From Gammaproteobacteria bacterium UBA2675 (GTDB taxonomy: Bacteria > Pseudomonadota > Gammaproteobacteria > Pseudomonadales > Pseudohongiellaceae), in NCBI GenBank assembly GCA_002354805.1, contig DEMH01000009.1, positions 682,001 through 746,000 of the forward strand: DNA of 64,000 bases. Reading direction: 5' to 3'. Positions within the stretch are counted from its first letter, which is position 1. Each line of letters begins with the position of its first letter. This document shows positions 9,180-17,960 of the stretch, piece after piece. Made by a program: the position numbers and the translations under genes. The notes under the pieces are model-generated. The model was not told where the DNA came from. It ran no database searches and was given only the letters and a program-made list of their open reading frames with translations.

Positions 9180-9194
9180 TGCAGCATCGCTGCA
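9180..9194. repeat. Short inverted repeat between tesA and ybbA
   Basis: TGCAGC-ATC-GCTGCA is a perfect 6-bp dyad in the 190-bp divergent region. It could be a small operator or chance; there is no T-tract, so it is not a terminator. Confidence 0.3.
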
Positions 9195-9311
9195 ATGCAG
9201 GGAGTCCGGTTACTGCCGGCAGCAAAATGAACCTGGCAGCCACTCTCAACGTATTCATTACGCTTTCCAGCTACGAGCGAACCGTAAAATCAGGTCAGGA
9301 GACGCCAGCGT

Positions 9312-9995
9312 ATGACAGCCATTCTGGAAGCCAGACATCTGGCCAAACAAGTCAGTACCAGTGAGGGCCAGCTGGTTATCCTCAAGGATATTAATCTTAG
9401 TATCGAGCCGGCGGAGACAGTTGCCATTGTTGGTGCATCGGGTTCCGGCAAGTCCACGCTACTTGGGCTGATGGCAGGCCTGGACACTTCCAGCAGCGGC
9501 GACATGTTGCTGGATGGCGAAAATCTCTCGGCAATGAACGAGGACGAGCGGGCCATCATTCGCGGCCAGTCAGTTGGTTTTGTGTTTCAGTCCTTTCAGC
9601 TGCTGCCCAGTCTGACAGCGCTGGAAAACGTCATGCTGCCAATAGAACTTAAAAATGACAGCGATGCCCGAGGCAAAGCGGCAAGGCTGCTGCAGCGTGT
9701 GGGGCTGGAGTCGCGTCTGCATCACTACCCCAACCAGCTTTCCGGTGGCGAGCAGCAGCGTGTAGCCATCGCCAGAGCCTTTGCTTCCGAGGCGCGTATC
9801 CTGTTTGCGGATGAACCGACTGGCAACCTCGATACGGCGACCGGTGCCAAGGTCATTGATCTGCTGTTTTCGCTGAATGCCGAATTTTCCACAACCCTGG
9901 TTCTGGTGACTCACGATGACCGCCTCGCGGCGCGCTGCAAACGAGTGATCCGACTGGTAGCGGGCGACATCACTGAGGACAGCCGGCATGAGTGA
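9312..9995 (+). CDS. ybbA: ABC transporter ATP-binding protein YbbA
   Basis: The 227-residue ATPase belongs to the LolD/MacB-type branch of ABC proteins. Walker A GASGSGKST, signature LSGGEQQRVAIARA, Walker B ILFADEPTGNLD and the H-loop LVTHDD are all intact. It is expected to power the large YbbP-type permease encoded immediately downstream, whose start lies inside this gene (8-bp overlap). Family knowledge links YbbAP with the divergent TesA, probably in envelope lipid handling; the transported substrate is unknown. Confidence 0.93.
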   Translation: MTAILEARHLAKQVSTSEGQLVILKDINLSIEPAETVAIVGASGSGKSTLLGLMAGLDTSSSGDMLLDGENLSAMNEDERAIIRGQSVGFVFQSFQLLPSLTALENVMLPIELKNDSDARGKAARLLQRVGLESRLHHYPNQLSGGEQQRVAIARAFASEARILFADEPTGNLDTATGAKVIDLLFSLNAEFSTTLVLVTHDDRLAARCKRVIRLVAGDITEDSRHE

Positions 9996-12633
9996 TCAAG
10001 GCAGCAAAAGCGTCAACGGCGCTGGTCTGCAGCCATTGACTCTGATCCGTATCGCGCTGCGCCTGCTCTGGCGCGACTGGCGCGGGGGCGAATTAAAACT
10101 CTTGCTGTTTGCCATGATCATGGCTGTGACATCCGTCAATGGTATCGCACTGTTTACTGACCGGCTTGAGCGGGCATTGCTGCAGGAGTCAGCCAATATG
10201 CTGGCTGCCGACCGCGTGCTGAGCGGGCGTACGCAGCCGCCCCGAGAATGGCTGCAGGAAGCGGAATCCCGTGGCCTGCAGACGGCCGAATTTGTTGCCT
10301 TCGCATCCATGGTGTTTTCCGATCAGGGCAATATGCTGGTGTCTGCCAAGGCGGTGAGTGATGCCTACCCTCTGCGTGGCGAGCTGCAGGTGGCGGATAG
10401 GCCGTTCGGTCCTCCCTATGTCAGTGATCAGGGCGGCCCCGAACCGGGCGAAGTCTGGGTGGAGTCACGCATCCTGCCAGCGCTGGGTGCTGAAGTGGGT
10501 GACAGCATATATCTGGGTGACGCAGAATTTGTCGTCAGCCGTGTTCTGGTTCAGGAGCCGGATCGACAGCAGGGCGGCATGATGGAAAACGCCGGTCCAC
10601 GTCTGTTGATGCATCTGGAAGATGTGCCAGCCACCAATATCATCCAGCCCGGCAGCCGCTTGACCTATCGCTATCTGTTTGCCGGCGACCAGGCGGCACT
10701 GGAAACTTTCGCGGACTGGCTGCAGTCTCAGCCGGAGAACGGCTTCCGGCTAAGCGATGTGCGCGATGAAAGTCAGGAAGTGGCAGAGGCCCTGGGGCGT
10801 GCCGAGAGCTTCCTGATGCTGGGCAGTCTGTTTGCGGTGCTGCTTGCTGGTATCGCCATCGCATTGACCGCGCGTCGCTACAGCGAACGGCATTTTGACT
10901 ATGCCGCCATTCTGAAAACCATGGGCTGCACGGCGGGGCAGATATCAGCGATTTACTTCGTTATTCTGGCAGCCTTGCTGGTGCTGGCCGTTGTCCTGGG
11001 TTCGGTGCTGGGCTGGCTGGTTCATGAAGCCATTCTGATAGCCCTGGCCTCAGTAATTCCGATTCAGCTGCCAGAGGCGTCTTTCCTGCCCTATACAATT
11101 GGCGCGGCGACGGCGCTGATCTGCCTGTTCGCCTTTGCCCTGCCACCCTTGCTGGCGCTCAAGCACACCTCACCGCTGCGAGTGCTGCGCAAAGATCTGG
11201 ATGACTCCCACCTGAGTACCCGCTTGCCCTATGCGCTCGGTCTGGCTGGTGCGCTCGTGTTAATCCTCTGGTACAGCCAGGACCTGCTTATCAGTGCCAT
11301 TCTGGTCGCTGCCGTGGCCGGTGTGGCGGTTACTCTTGGTCTGCTGTCACTGCTACTGCTGCGCAGTGGCTCGGCGGCTGGCATGCGCGCTGGCAGTGCC
11401 AGTATGCTGGCCATGTCTGCGGTGCGGCGGCGACGTCGTCAGAGTGTGCTGCAGGTGCTGGTGTTCTCACTGACCATCATGAGTCTGTTAACGCTGGCGC
11501 TGCTGCGGACTGATCTGATACGGGACTGGCAGGCGCAACTGCCCGAGAATACCCCCAATCATTTCATGATGAACATCACTGAATCCCAGGTAGATGGCAT
11601 GGAGGCGTTTCTGGCACAGCGGGATATCGCGACAAATGCGTTTTACCCGATGATGACAGCCGGGCTGGTCAGCGTGAACGGCGAACCGCCCCGCAACCCC
11701 TGGGACGATGACGATGATGAGGGTCAACAGAACCTGACCGAACGCAGCGGACAACTCAATGAGATGTCGCCCCAGGATGGCCAGAGCGCCGACGCTCAGA
11801 GCGAAGGCGAAGAGGGGGAGCGTGAGCGGGTGATCAATCGCCAGGTGACCTATACGGATTCGCTGCCTCCGGACAACCAGATTGTCGCCGGTGAATGGTG
11901 GTCGGGTGAGGACATTGCCGGCCAGGTATCTGTTGAAGATGATTATGCTTCACGGCTGGGTGTGTCGCTGGGCGACGAACTGGTATTCCGTGTTGGTGAA
12001 GACGAAGTGACAGTAACAGTGACCAGCATGCGCAGTGTTCGCTGGGACAATATGCAGCCGAATTTCTTCTTCATATTTTCGCCAGGCACTCTGGACTACC
12101 TGGGCGCTACCTATCTGTCTACGCTACTGCTGGAGGGCGAGGAAAAGTTGCAGCTAAACGAGCTGCTGCGGCAGTTCCCGACTATCGTGGTACTTGAGGT
12201 CGATGCTCTGATTGAGCAGATTCAGACAATCATCGCCCAGGTCAGCTCGGCAATTGAACTGATTGCGGTGCTGGTTCTGCTGTCTGGAGCGCTGGTGCTG
12301 CTGGCCTGTGTCAACGCCACACTGGATGAGCGTTTTCGGGAGAATGCGATCCTGCGAACCCTGGGTGCGGGCAGGCGGCTGATCTTGAATGCGCTGCTGC
12401 TGGAATTTGCCTTTATCGGGTTGTTGGCCGGTTTAATTGCTACCATAGGAGCAGAATTGAGTCTTTACTACCTGCAGACGCAGGTATTTGGCCAGGACTT
12501 CAGATTGCACTATTGGGTGTGGTTTGCCGGTCCATTGGCGGGAACCATCATTATCGCTGCACTGGGCGTCAATGCCACGCGGCGAGTTGTCAATACCAGT
12601 CCCCTGGCGGTGCTGCGGCAATTGACAGTCTGA
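9988..12633 (+). CDS. ybbP: FtsX-family ABC permease YbbP
   Basis: The 881-residue inner-membrane permease has the duplicated FtsX/MacB layout: an N-terminal helix, a periplasmic domain, three helices (about residues 270-380), a second group near 410-500, a second periplasmic domain and a C-terminal set of helices ending near residue 875. It partners YbbA. The second periplasmic domain contains an acidic, low-complexity insert at roughly residues 572-620 with runs such as DDDDDEG and GEEGERER, which interrupts otherwise family-like sequence. The start overlaps ybbA by 8 bp, so the two are co-translated. Confidence 0.92.
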   Translation: MSDQGSKSVNGAGLQPLTLIRIALRLLWRDWRGGELKLLLFAMIMAVTSVNGIALFTDRLERALLQESANMLAADRVLSGRTQPPREWLQEAESRGLQTAEFVAFASMVFSDQGNMLVSAKAVSDAYPLRGELQVADRPFGPPYVSDQGGPEPGEVWVESRILPALGAEVGDSIYLGDAEFVVSRVLVQEPDRQQGGMMENAGPRLLMHLEDVPATNIIQPGSRLTYRYLFAGDQAALETFADWLQSQPENGFRLSDVRDESQEVAEALGRAESFLMLGSLFAVLLAGIAIALTARRYSERHFDYAAILKTMGCTAGQISAIYFVILAALLVLAVVLGSVLGWLVHEAILIALASVIPIQLPEASFLPYTIGAATALICLFAFALPPLLALKHTSPLRVLRKDLDDSHLSTRLPYALGLAGALVLILWYSQDLLISAILVAAVAGVAVTLGLLSLLLLRSGSAAGMRAGSASMLAMSAVRRRRRQSVLQVLVFSLTIMSLLTLALLRTDLIRDWQAQLPENTPNHFMMNITESQVDGMEAFLAQRDIATNAFYPMMTAGLVSVNGEPPRNPWDDDDDEGQQNLTERSGQLNEMSPQDGQSADAQSEGEEGERERVINRQVTYTDSLPPDNQIVAGEWWSGEDIAGQVSVEDDYASRLGVSLGDELVFRVGEDEVTVTVTSMRSVRWDNMQPNFFFIFSPGTLDYLGATYLSTLLLEGEEKLQLNELLRQFPTIVVLEVDALIEQIQTIIAQVSSAIELIAVLVLLSGALVLLACVNATLDERFRENAILRTLGAGRRLILNALLLEFAFIGLLAGLIATIGAELSLYYLQTQVFGQDFRLHYWVWFAGPLAGTIIIAALGVNATRRVVNTSPLAVLRQLTV

Positions 12634-12652
12634 CAGAACAGGAGTCGACACT

Positions 12653-13282
12653 ATGAGACTGACAGGAACAATGAAACACGGTGTGCGCTGGCTGCTTGCC
12701 TTGACCCTGATGTGTGCGGGCGCAATCAGCCTGGCGCAGGAAAGCGGCGTAAACGAGCTCAGCCGTGAGTGCGTGTATGGTGACTGCCAGGAAGGCTTCG
12801 GCACGCTGGAAATTCGCACGACACTGGGTACCGATCGATATGAAGGTAACTTTCAGGACGGCAAATTCCATGGTCATGGTCGCTACGAGCGGATGATCAG
12901 TCGTTTTGAGCGCGCCTACTACGAGGGAGACTGGGTGTTGGGAGTCAAGGAAGGGCGTGGCACCTATTGGGATGGTCGCGATCGTCTGTACATAGGCCAG
13001 TGGCGTAATGACCGCAGACATGGTTATGGCTCCTATTTTATTGGCATAGAAGACTGGCATCCCAACAAGCATTCCGAGCACTGGCTGCGTGAAAATGTTG
13101 AAAACTATACCGGTGATTTTGTGGATGATCTGTATCAGGGGCAGGGAACTTACCGATGGCCGGATGGTCAGAGATACGTCGGCGGTTTCTACGCCAATGA
13201 AAAACATGGACCTGGCACGTTTTACTATCCAACCGGCACTCGTCGTGATCAGGTTTGGGAATATGGCCGCTTCGTCCGATAA
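12653..13282 (+). CDS. Secreted MORN-repeat protein
   Basis: The 209-residue protein has a signal peptide (WLLALTLMCAGAISLAQ) followed by a Cys pair (ECVYGDC) and about five MORN repeats, each of the form 'Y.G.w..g..hG.G.y': YEGNFQDGKFHGHGRYE, YYEGDWVLGVKEGRGTY, YIGQWRNDRRHGYGSY, YTGDFVDDLYQGQGTY and YVGGFYANEKHGPGTF. MORN modules form an open beta-hairpin ladder and are usually structural or lipid/protein binding. It is likely periplasmic or surface exposed; its function is unknown. It starts 19 bp after ybbP, with CAGGAG upstream; an ATG at 12671 is an alternative start. pdxH follows 23 bp later. Confidence 0.8.
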   Translation: MRLTGTMKHGVRWLLALTLMCAGAISLAQESGVNELSRECVYGDCQEGFGTLEIRTTLGTDRYEGNFQDGKFHGHGRYERMISRFERAYYEGDWVLGVKEGRGTYWDGRDRLYIGQWRNDRRHGYGSYFIGIEDWHPNKHSEHWLRENVENYTGDFVDDLYQGQGTYRWPDGQRYVGGFYANEKHGPGTFYYPTGTRRDQVWEYGRFVR

Positions 13283-13305
13283 CCTAGAATAACTGAGACG
13301 CTGTA

Positions 13306-13944
13306 ATGGATTTGCAATCGATTCGCCGTGAGTATTTGCGCGGCAGCCTGACCCGCGAAGATCTGCTGGATGACCCAATCAAACAGTTCCAGCGATGGAT
13401 GGAAGAAGCCATCAGGATGGAGCAGACGGAACCCACTGCGATGGTTGTGGCGACCACGCCACGCGACGGACAGCCCAGTCAGCGTGTGGTATTGCTGAAG
13501 GGAGTTGATGAGCGTGGTTTTACGTTCTTCACAAATTACGAGAGCCGCAAGGCCCGTGAGATCGCCGTCAATTCGCGTGTCAGTCTTCACTTCCCGTGGC
13601 TTAGTATTGAGCGTCAGGTCATTATCGGTGGGGTGGCCGAGAAAGTATCTGTGGAAGAGTCCCGCGCCTACTTCAGCAGTCGTCCTAGAGAAAGCCAGCT
13701 AGGCGCCTGGGCTTCACCACAAAGCCGTGTGCTGGAGTCTCGCGAGAGCATGCTTGCGCAATTTGATTCGATTTCCAAAAAGTTCAAGGACGGTGATATT
13801 CCGCTGCCGGAATTCTGGGGAGGGTTTCGCGTGCGTCCCTGCCAGATCGAGTTCTGGCAGGGAGGGGCGAGACGCCTGCATGATCGTTTCGTTTATACCC
13901 TGCAGGCTGGCGGAGACTGGAATATCGAGCGGCTGGCGCCCTGA
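13306..13944 (+). CDS. pdxH: Pyridoxamine/pyridoxine 5'-phosphate oxidase PdxH
   Basis: The 212-residue FMN enzyme oxidises pyridoxine or pyridoxamine 5'-phosphate to pyridoxal 5'-phosphate. Family blocks visible: RVVLLKGVDERGFTFFTNY, the FMN-binding SRKAREI, FPWLSIERQV, and the C-terminal substrate-binding RPCQIEFWQGG followed by RLHDR. The length matches E. coli PdxH (218). It faces the convergent PPi-PFK gene with only three bases between the stops. Confidence 0.96.
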   Translation: MDLQSIRREYLRGSLTREDLLDDPIKQFQRWMEEAIRMEQTEPTAMVVATTPRDGQPSQRVVLLKGVDERGFTFFTNYESRKAREIAVNSRVSLHFPWLSIERQVIIGGVAEKVSVEESRAYFSSRPRESQLGAWASPQSRVLESRESMLAQFDSISKKFKDGDIPLPEFWGGFRVRPCQIEFWQGGARRLHDRFVYTLQAGGDWNIERLAP

Positions 13945-13947
13945 TTA

Positions 13948-15210
13948 TCAGCGCGCTTCCCAGTCGGGTAGCTGCTTCTTCTCCAAAACTGATTTCAGGC
14001 GTGCATACTGTGGCAGACCGTTTTTATACGGCGGGTAGTCCTCACCCTTGATCAGCGGTGAGAAATACCTGCGTGCCGTTTCAGTGATACCGAAACCATC
14101 TTCTGTAATGTAGTCTCGGGGCATTGGCTTTTCGACGTTTGCGACGTCAGCCAGTGCTGCTTCGCCAATTTCCCAGTCATACTTGTCACCAGGTTTGCGC
14201 ACAATGGTTGGCATGACTGCATTCTTGCCAGCCAGTGCAAATTCCACAGCAGCCTTGCCGACAGCGTAGGCCTGCGCCACATCAGTTCCCGATGCAATAT
14301 GCCGTGCTGCGCGCTGCAGGTAATCGGCGACCGCCCAGTGGTATTTGTAGCCAAGTTCCTGTTTGACCATGCTGGCAATAAACGGTGCCACGCCGCCCAG
14401 CTGTGTGTGTCCGAAGGCATCTTTGCCGCCAGAGTCAGCCAGGAACTGCCCGTTGTCGTAACGAGCGCCTTCTGACACAACAATTGCACAATAACCGTAC
14501 TGGTTGACGCAGTGTTTGACGCGTCGCAGAAAGCTTGCCTTGTCGAATGCGATTTCCGGGAACAGAATAATGTGAGGTGCGTCACCTTCCTGCTCTGAAG
14601 CCAGACCTGCTGCGCCGGCAATCCATCCGGCATGGCGCCCCATTACCTCCATCACAAACACTTTTGTTGAGCTTTCGCACATGGACGCGACATCAAGGCC
14701 AGCTTCGCGAATTGATACCGCGACATACTTGGCGACAGATCCGAACCCCGGACAGTTGTCAGTGATTGGCAGGTCGTTATCGACAGTCTTGGGAATGCCG
14801 ATGCAGGTGATCGGGAAGCCTTCTTTGAGGCTGAGCATGGACACCTTGTTGGCGGTGTCCTGCGAGTCGCCACCACCGTTGTACAGGAAGTAACGGATAT
14901 TGTGCGCCCGGAAAACATCCATCAGGCGCTGATACTCCGCGCGGTTGTCTTCCAGGCTCTTGAGCTTGTAACGGCAGGAACCAAATGCGCCTGCGGGTGT
15001 GTGGCGCAGGGCCGCGATGGTGGCATCGGACTCTTTACTGGTGTCGATCAACTCTTCACGCAGTGCGCCGATGATGCCATTCATGCCGGCGTATACTTTG
15101 CCGATCCTGTCTGAGTGTTTGCGGGCGGTTTCGATAACGCCACAGGCGCTGGCATTGATGACGGCGGTCACGCCGCCGGACTGCGCGTAAAAAAGATTGG
15201 CTTTGGACAT
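13948..15210 (-). CDS. pfp: Pyrophosphate-dependent 6-phosphofructokinase
   Basis: A 420-residue member of the PFK family that interconverts fructose 6-phosphate and fructose 1,6-bisphosphate. Two sites argue for PPi rather than ATP: the first donor-binding motif is GGGDS (NGGGDSQDT) in place of GGDGS, and the catalytic loop is PKTVDND, whose Lys is the PPi-type residue where ATP-PFKs have Gly. VMGRHAGWIAGAAGLA binds the sugar phosphate. PPi-PFK is reversible and common in bacteria that lack ATP-PFK. Start 15210 (MSKANLFYAQSGG) has an AGG site six bases upstream; the longer frame runs through the ubiX-side promoter region. A perfect palindrome lies 69 bp upstream. Confidence 0.93.
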   Translation of the reverse strand: MSKANLFYAQSGGVTAVINASACGVIETARKHSDRIGKVYAGMNGIIGALREELIDTSKESDATIAALRHTPAGAFGSCRYKLKSLEDNRAEYQRLMDVFRAHNIRYFLYNGGGDSQDTANKVSMLSLKEGFPITCIGIPKTVDNDLPITDNCPGFGSVAKYVAVSIREAGLDVASMCESSTKVFVMEVMGRHAGWIAGAAGLASEQEGDAPHIILFPEIAFDKASFLRRVKHCVNQYGYCAIVVSEGARYDNGQFLADSGGKDAFGHTQLGGVAPFIASMVKQELGYKYHWAVADYLQRAARHIASGTDVAQAYAVGKAAVEFALAGKNAVMPTIVRKPGDKYDWEIGEAALADVANVEKPMPRDYITEDGFGITETARRYFSPLIKGEDYPPYKNGLPQYARLKSVLEKKQLPDWEAR

Positions 15211-15278
15211 GCTGTACCTGTGGGATTTCCTGTGAGCGGTGGAGGCGAGATGCAAAGTGGAACGGGTCGGGGCATAAT

Positions 15279-15293
15279 GGTACAAATTGTACC
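15279..15293. promoter_or_regulatory. Perfect 15-bp palindromic operator candidate between pfp and ubiX
   Basis: GGTACAA-A-TTGTACC is a perfect 7-1-7 dyad in the 149-bp divergent region. It sits 69 bp before the pfp start and 66 bp before ubiX, in the right place to control either or both. The half-site does not match a regulator I can name with confidence. Confidence 0.6.
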
Positions 15294-15359
15294 GCGCCTT
15301 GGCAATCCGGCGCCGTACGTGTCTCGTATCGTAGATTCCTGCCTGATTCGGATTTTTAC

Positions 15360-15935
15360 ATGAAGCGATTGATCATAGGGATGTCAGGGGCCAGCGGGCT
15401 TGTTTACGGCATCAGACTACTGGAAGTGTTAAAACACACCGACGACGTCGAAACCCACCTGGTAATGACACCCTCTGCACGTCTGAATATCAGTCTTGAA
15501 ACCGACTGGCAGGCTGATGAAGTAATCGCGATGGCTGACCAGTTTCATTCCGTCAAAGACCTGGCTGCCAGTATTGCCAGTGGGTCTTACCGGACGGATG
15601 GCATGGTGGTCGCGCCATGTTCGATCAAAACCCTGTCGGCCATTGCCAACTGCTATGCCGACAATCTGCTCACCCGCGCTGCTGATGTGGTACTCAAGGA
15701 GCGGCGAAGGCTGGTGCTGATGCCGCGTGAAACGCCTCTGCACACCGGGCACTGTGAGTTGCTGTTGAGGGCGAGCCAGATGGGTGCCATTCTTGCGCCG
15801 CCCATGCCAGCCATGTATGCCCGGCCGCAGTCGGTAGACGACATCATCAATCACAGCGTGGGACGAGTGCTGGATCTGTTTGATATCGAGTCAGGTCTGG
15901 TCAAACGCTGGCTGGGAGCTGCGGCGCAGAGCTAA
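15360..15935 (+). CDS. ubiX: Flavin prenyltransferase UbiX
   Basis: The 191-residue protein attaches a dimethylallyl group to FMN to make the prenylated flavin cofactor used by the UbiD decarboxylase in ubiquinone synthesis. IGMSGASGLVYGIRLLEVL is the FMN-binding N-terminus, followed by VVAPCSIKTLSAIANCYADN and the RRRLVLMPRETPLHTGH block typical of UbiX/Pad1. No Shine-Dalgarno site is visible before ATG 15360, so translation may be leaderless or the start may be imperfect. The TIGR02444 gene on the other strand overlaps its last 35 bp. Confidence 0.94.
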   Translation: MKRLIIGMSGASGLVYGIRLLEVLKHTDDVETHLVMTPSARLNISLETDWQADEVIAMADQFHSVKDLAASIASGSYRTDGMVVAPCSIKTLSAIANCYADNLLTRAADVVLKERRRLVLMPRETPLHTGHCELLLRASQMGAILAPPMPAMYARPQSVDDIINHSVGRVLDLFDIESGLVKRWLGAAAQS

Positions 15936-16386
15936 GCAGCACCTGCCACCGGGCATCGGGGATAGCGGGTGCAAACAGACCACCATAGCCGCACAGATTG
16001 TTTCGGATGGACTGCTGGCTGCCGCTGGCAGTGGGCTGTTCAATCCAGGGTGCGGCCATTGATTCGAGCTCCTTCAATAGCGCGAGCTCGGCCTTAAGCT
16101 CGGCGGCTTTGATTCGCTCTCTCAGTTCAGGCTGCGCCTGCCAGCCCTCTTTCATCCAGCGACGGGCAGCCCGCAAGGGCCTGATGACCTGCTGAGACAG
16201 GGACTGACTGTGCGCCAGTGTCTTCGACCCCAGAGCCTCTGGCAGGTCGCCCACGCAGGCGCCGTACCAGCAAAGGAACAGTGCGTAGGGCACATCGATG
16301 CCGTATTCATCCTGCAGGCTCAGGCAACACCCCTGGACTTCAGGTTGCTGGTACAATTCGAGCGCGTAGTCGGTCAGCGATATCAT
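15901..16386 (-). CDS. TIGR02444/DUF2390 family protein
   Basis: The 161-residue protein matches the small gammaproteobacterial TIGR02444 family in its opening (LTDYALELYQQPEVQGCCLSLQ) and in the LFLCWYGACVGDLPEA segment. It is predicted cytoplasmic and mostly helical, and no activity is known. In many gammaproteobacteria it neighbours ubiX or an ABC ATPase of the Uup/YheS type, so the position supports the family call. It overlaps the end of ubiX by 35 bp. Confidence 0.8.
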   Translation of the reverse strand: MISLTDYALELYQQPEVQGCCLSLQDEYGIDVPYALFLCWYGACVGDLPEALGSKTLAHSQSLSQQVIRPLRAARRWMKEGWQAQPELRERIKAAELKAELALLKELESMAAPWIEQPTASGSQQSIRNNLCGYGGLFAPAIPDARWQVLLSSAPQLPASV

Positions 16387-16466
16387 TCGGCAATGACTGT
16401 CTTGTTGGATTTATCCTGATCGTCGACAGGATGCTACATTAGGGATATTAGCGTACAGGATCACTT

Positions 16467-17900
16467 ATGCGAATTCATATTCTGGGTATTTGCGGCACAT
16501 TCATGGGCAGCCTGGCCATTCTGGCCAAGGAGCTGGGCATGCAGGTGAGCGGCTCGGACGCCAATGTGTACCCGCCCATGAGCACGCAGCTTGAGCAGCA
16601 GGGTATCGCCTTGCACGAGGGTTTCGATCCTGCCCATCTGCAGCCGCACCCTGATCTGGTGGTCATTGGCAATGCCATGTCACGTGGCAATCCCAGTGTC
16701 GAGTATGTGCTGAACCGCGGTCTGCCTTACTGCTCTGGTCCCGAATTTCTGTCTCGTTATGTACTGCCGGGCAAGTGGGTGCTGGCAGTCGCTGGTACCC
16801 ATGGCAAGACCACCACCAGCGCCATGCTGGCATGGATTCTGGAGTTTGCCGGGATGCAGCCAGGCTATCTGATTGGTGGTGTTCTCAAGAATCTGCCGTC
16901 CTCGGCCCGGCTCGGAGGCAGTGATTTTTTTGTTGTCGAGGCGGATGAGTATGACAGCGCCTTCTTCGACAAGCGTTCCAAGTTCGTTCACTACCATCCC
17001 CGAACACTCATTCTTAATAATCTTGAATTCGACCATGCCGACATTTTCCCGGATCTGGCAGCAATTCAGCGTCAGTTTCACCATTTGCTGCGCACGGTGC
17101 CTTCGGATGGACTGATAGTCTGCCCAAGCAAGGTTCCGGCGCTTGAGCAGGTGTTCAGCCAGGGATGCTGGACGCCCGTGCAGCACCTTGACTGGCAGGG
17201 TCAGCAAAGCGCTGACCAATCAGGCATCAGCTGGCAGGTTGAGCTGCTCAGCCCGGACGGCAAAGTGTGTGAGATTCAGAAAAACGGCCCGCAAGCCAAC
17301 AGCAGTCGGGCCGTGATCGAGTGGCAGCTGACTGGGCGCCATAATGCCTTCAATGCGCTGGCAGCGGTGGCCGCAGCCTATCACGTAGGAATTGATATCG
17401 GCGTCGCCTGTGAGGCGTTATCAGCATTCCAGAGCGTCAAGCGACGCATGGAATTGTTGGGCGAGGTACAGGGTGTACATGTATATGATGATTTTGCGCA
17501 TCATCCTACAGCAATTGAAACTACGCTGGATGGCATGCGCAAGTCGCTTGGCGGCGCGCCGGGCGCCAGATTGATCGCAGTGATCGAGCCACGTTCCGCA
17601 ACCATGAAGCTCGGCATACATCAGAATACACTGGGACGATCCACTCAACATGCAGATATGGTGTTGTGGATGGCAGCGGATAATTCCGGGCTGGATGTTG
17701 AGCTGCTGGTCAATGAGAGTCCGGTGCCGGCGCTGGCGTTTAATCAGGTGGACGATATAGTGAACTACCTGGCCAACTACTCGCGAGCCGGTGATCATAT
17801 CGTCATTATGAGCAACGGGGGATTTGGTGGCATTCACCGTTCGCTGCTCAATGCACTCGAATCGAGAGACTCAGCCGGGGCCGAGCTTGAGGAGTCCTAG
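16467..17900 (+). CDS. mpl: UDP-N-acetylmuramate:tripeptide ligase Mpl
   Basis: Mpl recycles cell wall by joining the free tripeptide L-Ala-gamma-D-Glu-meso-DAP to UDP-MurNAc. The 477-residue protein begins MRIHILGICGTFMGSLA, carries the ATP-binding GTHGKTTTS at residues 110-118, VVEADEYDSAFFDKRSKF, and the ligase C-terminal domain with DDFAHHPTAI. The ICGTFMG opening separates Mpl from MurC (which has GIGG.GM). Length is close to E. coli Mpl (457). Meso-DAP peptidoglycan recycling fits a Gram-negative cell. Confidence 0.96.
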   Translation: MRIHILGICGTFMGSLAILAKELGMQVSGSDANVYPPMSTQLEQQGIALHEGFDPAHLQPHPDLVVIGNAMSRGNPSVEYVLNRGLPYCSGPEFLSRYVLPGKWVLAVAGTHGKTTTSAMLAWILEFAGMQPGYLIGGVLKNLPSSARLGGSDFFVVEADEYDSAFFDKRSKFVHYHPRTLILNNLEFDHADIFPDLAAIQRQFHHLLRTVPSDGLIVCPSKVPALEQVFSQGCWTPVQHLDWQGQQSADQSGISWQVELLSPDGKVCEIQKNGPQANSSRAVIEWQLTGRHNAFNALAAVAAAYHVGIDIGVACEALSAFQSVKRRMELLGEVQGVHVYDDFAHHPTAIETTLDGMRKSLGGAPGARLIAVIEPRSATMKLGIHQNTLGRSTQHADMVLWMAADNSGLDVELLVNESPVPALAFNQVDDIVNYLANYSRAGDHIVIMSNGGFGGIHRSLLNALESRDSAGAELEES

Positions 17901-17960
17901 GTCCAGTGTCTGGACTCAGGCCATGATGTCAGGCTCCGGTCGTCCAGAGGAGAAATAGCT

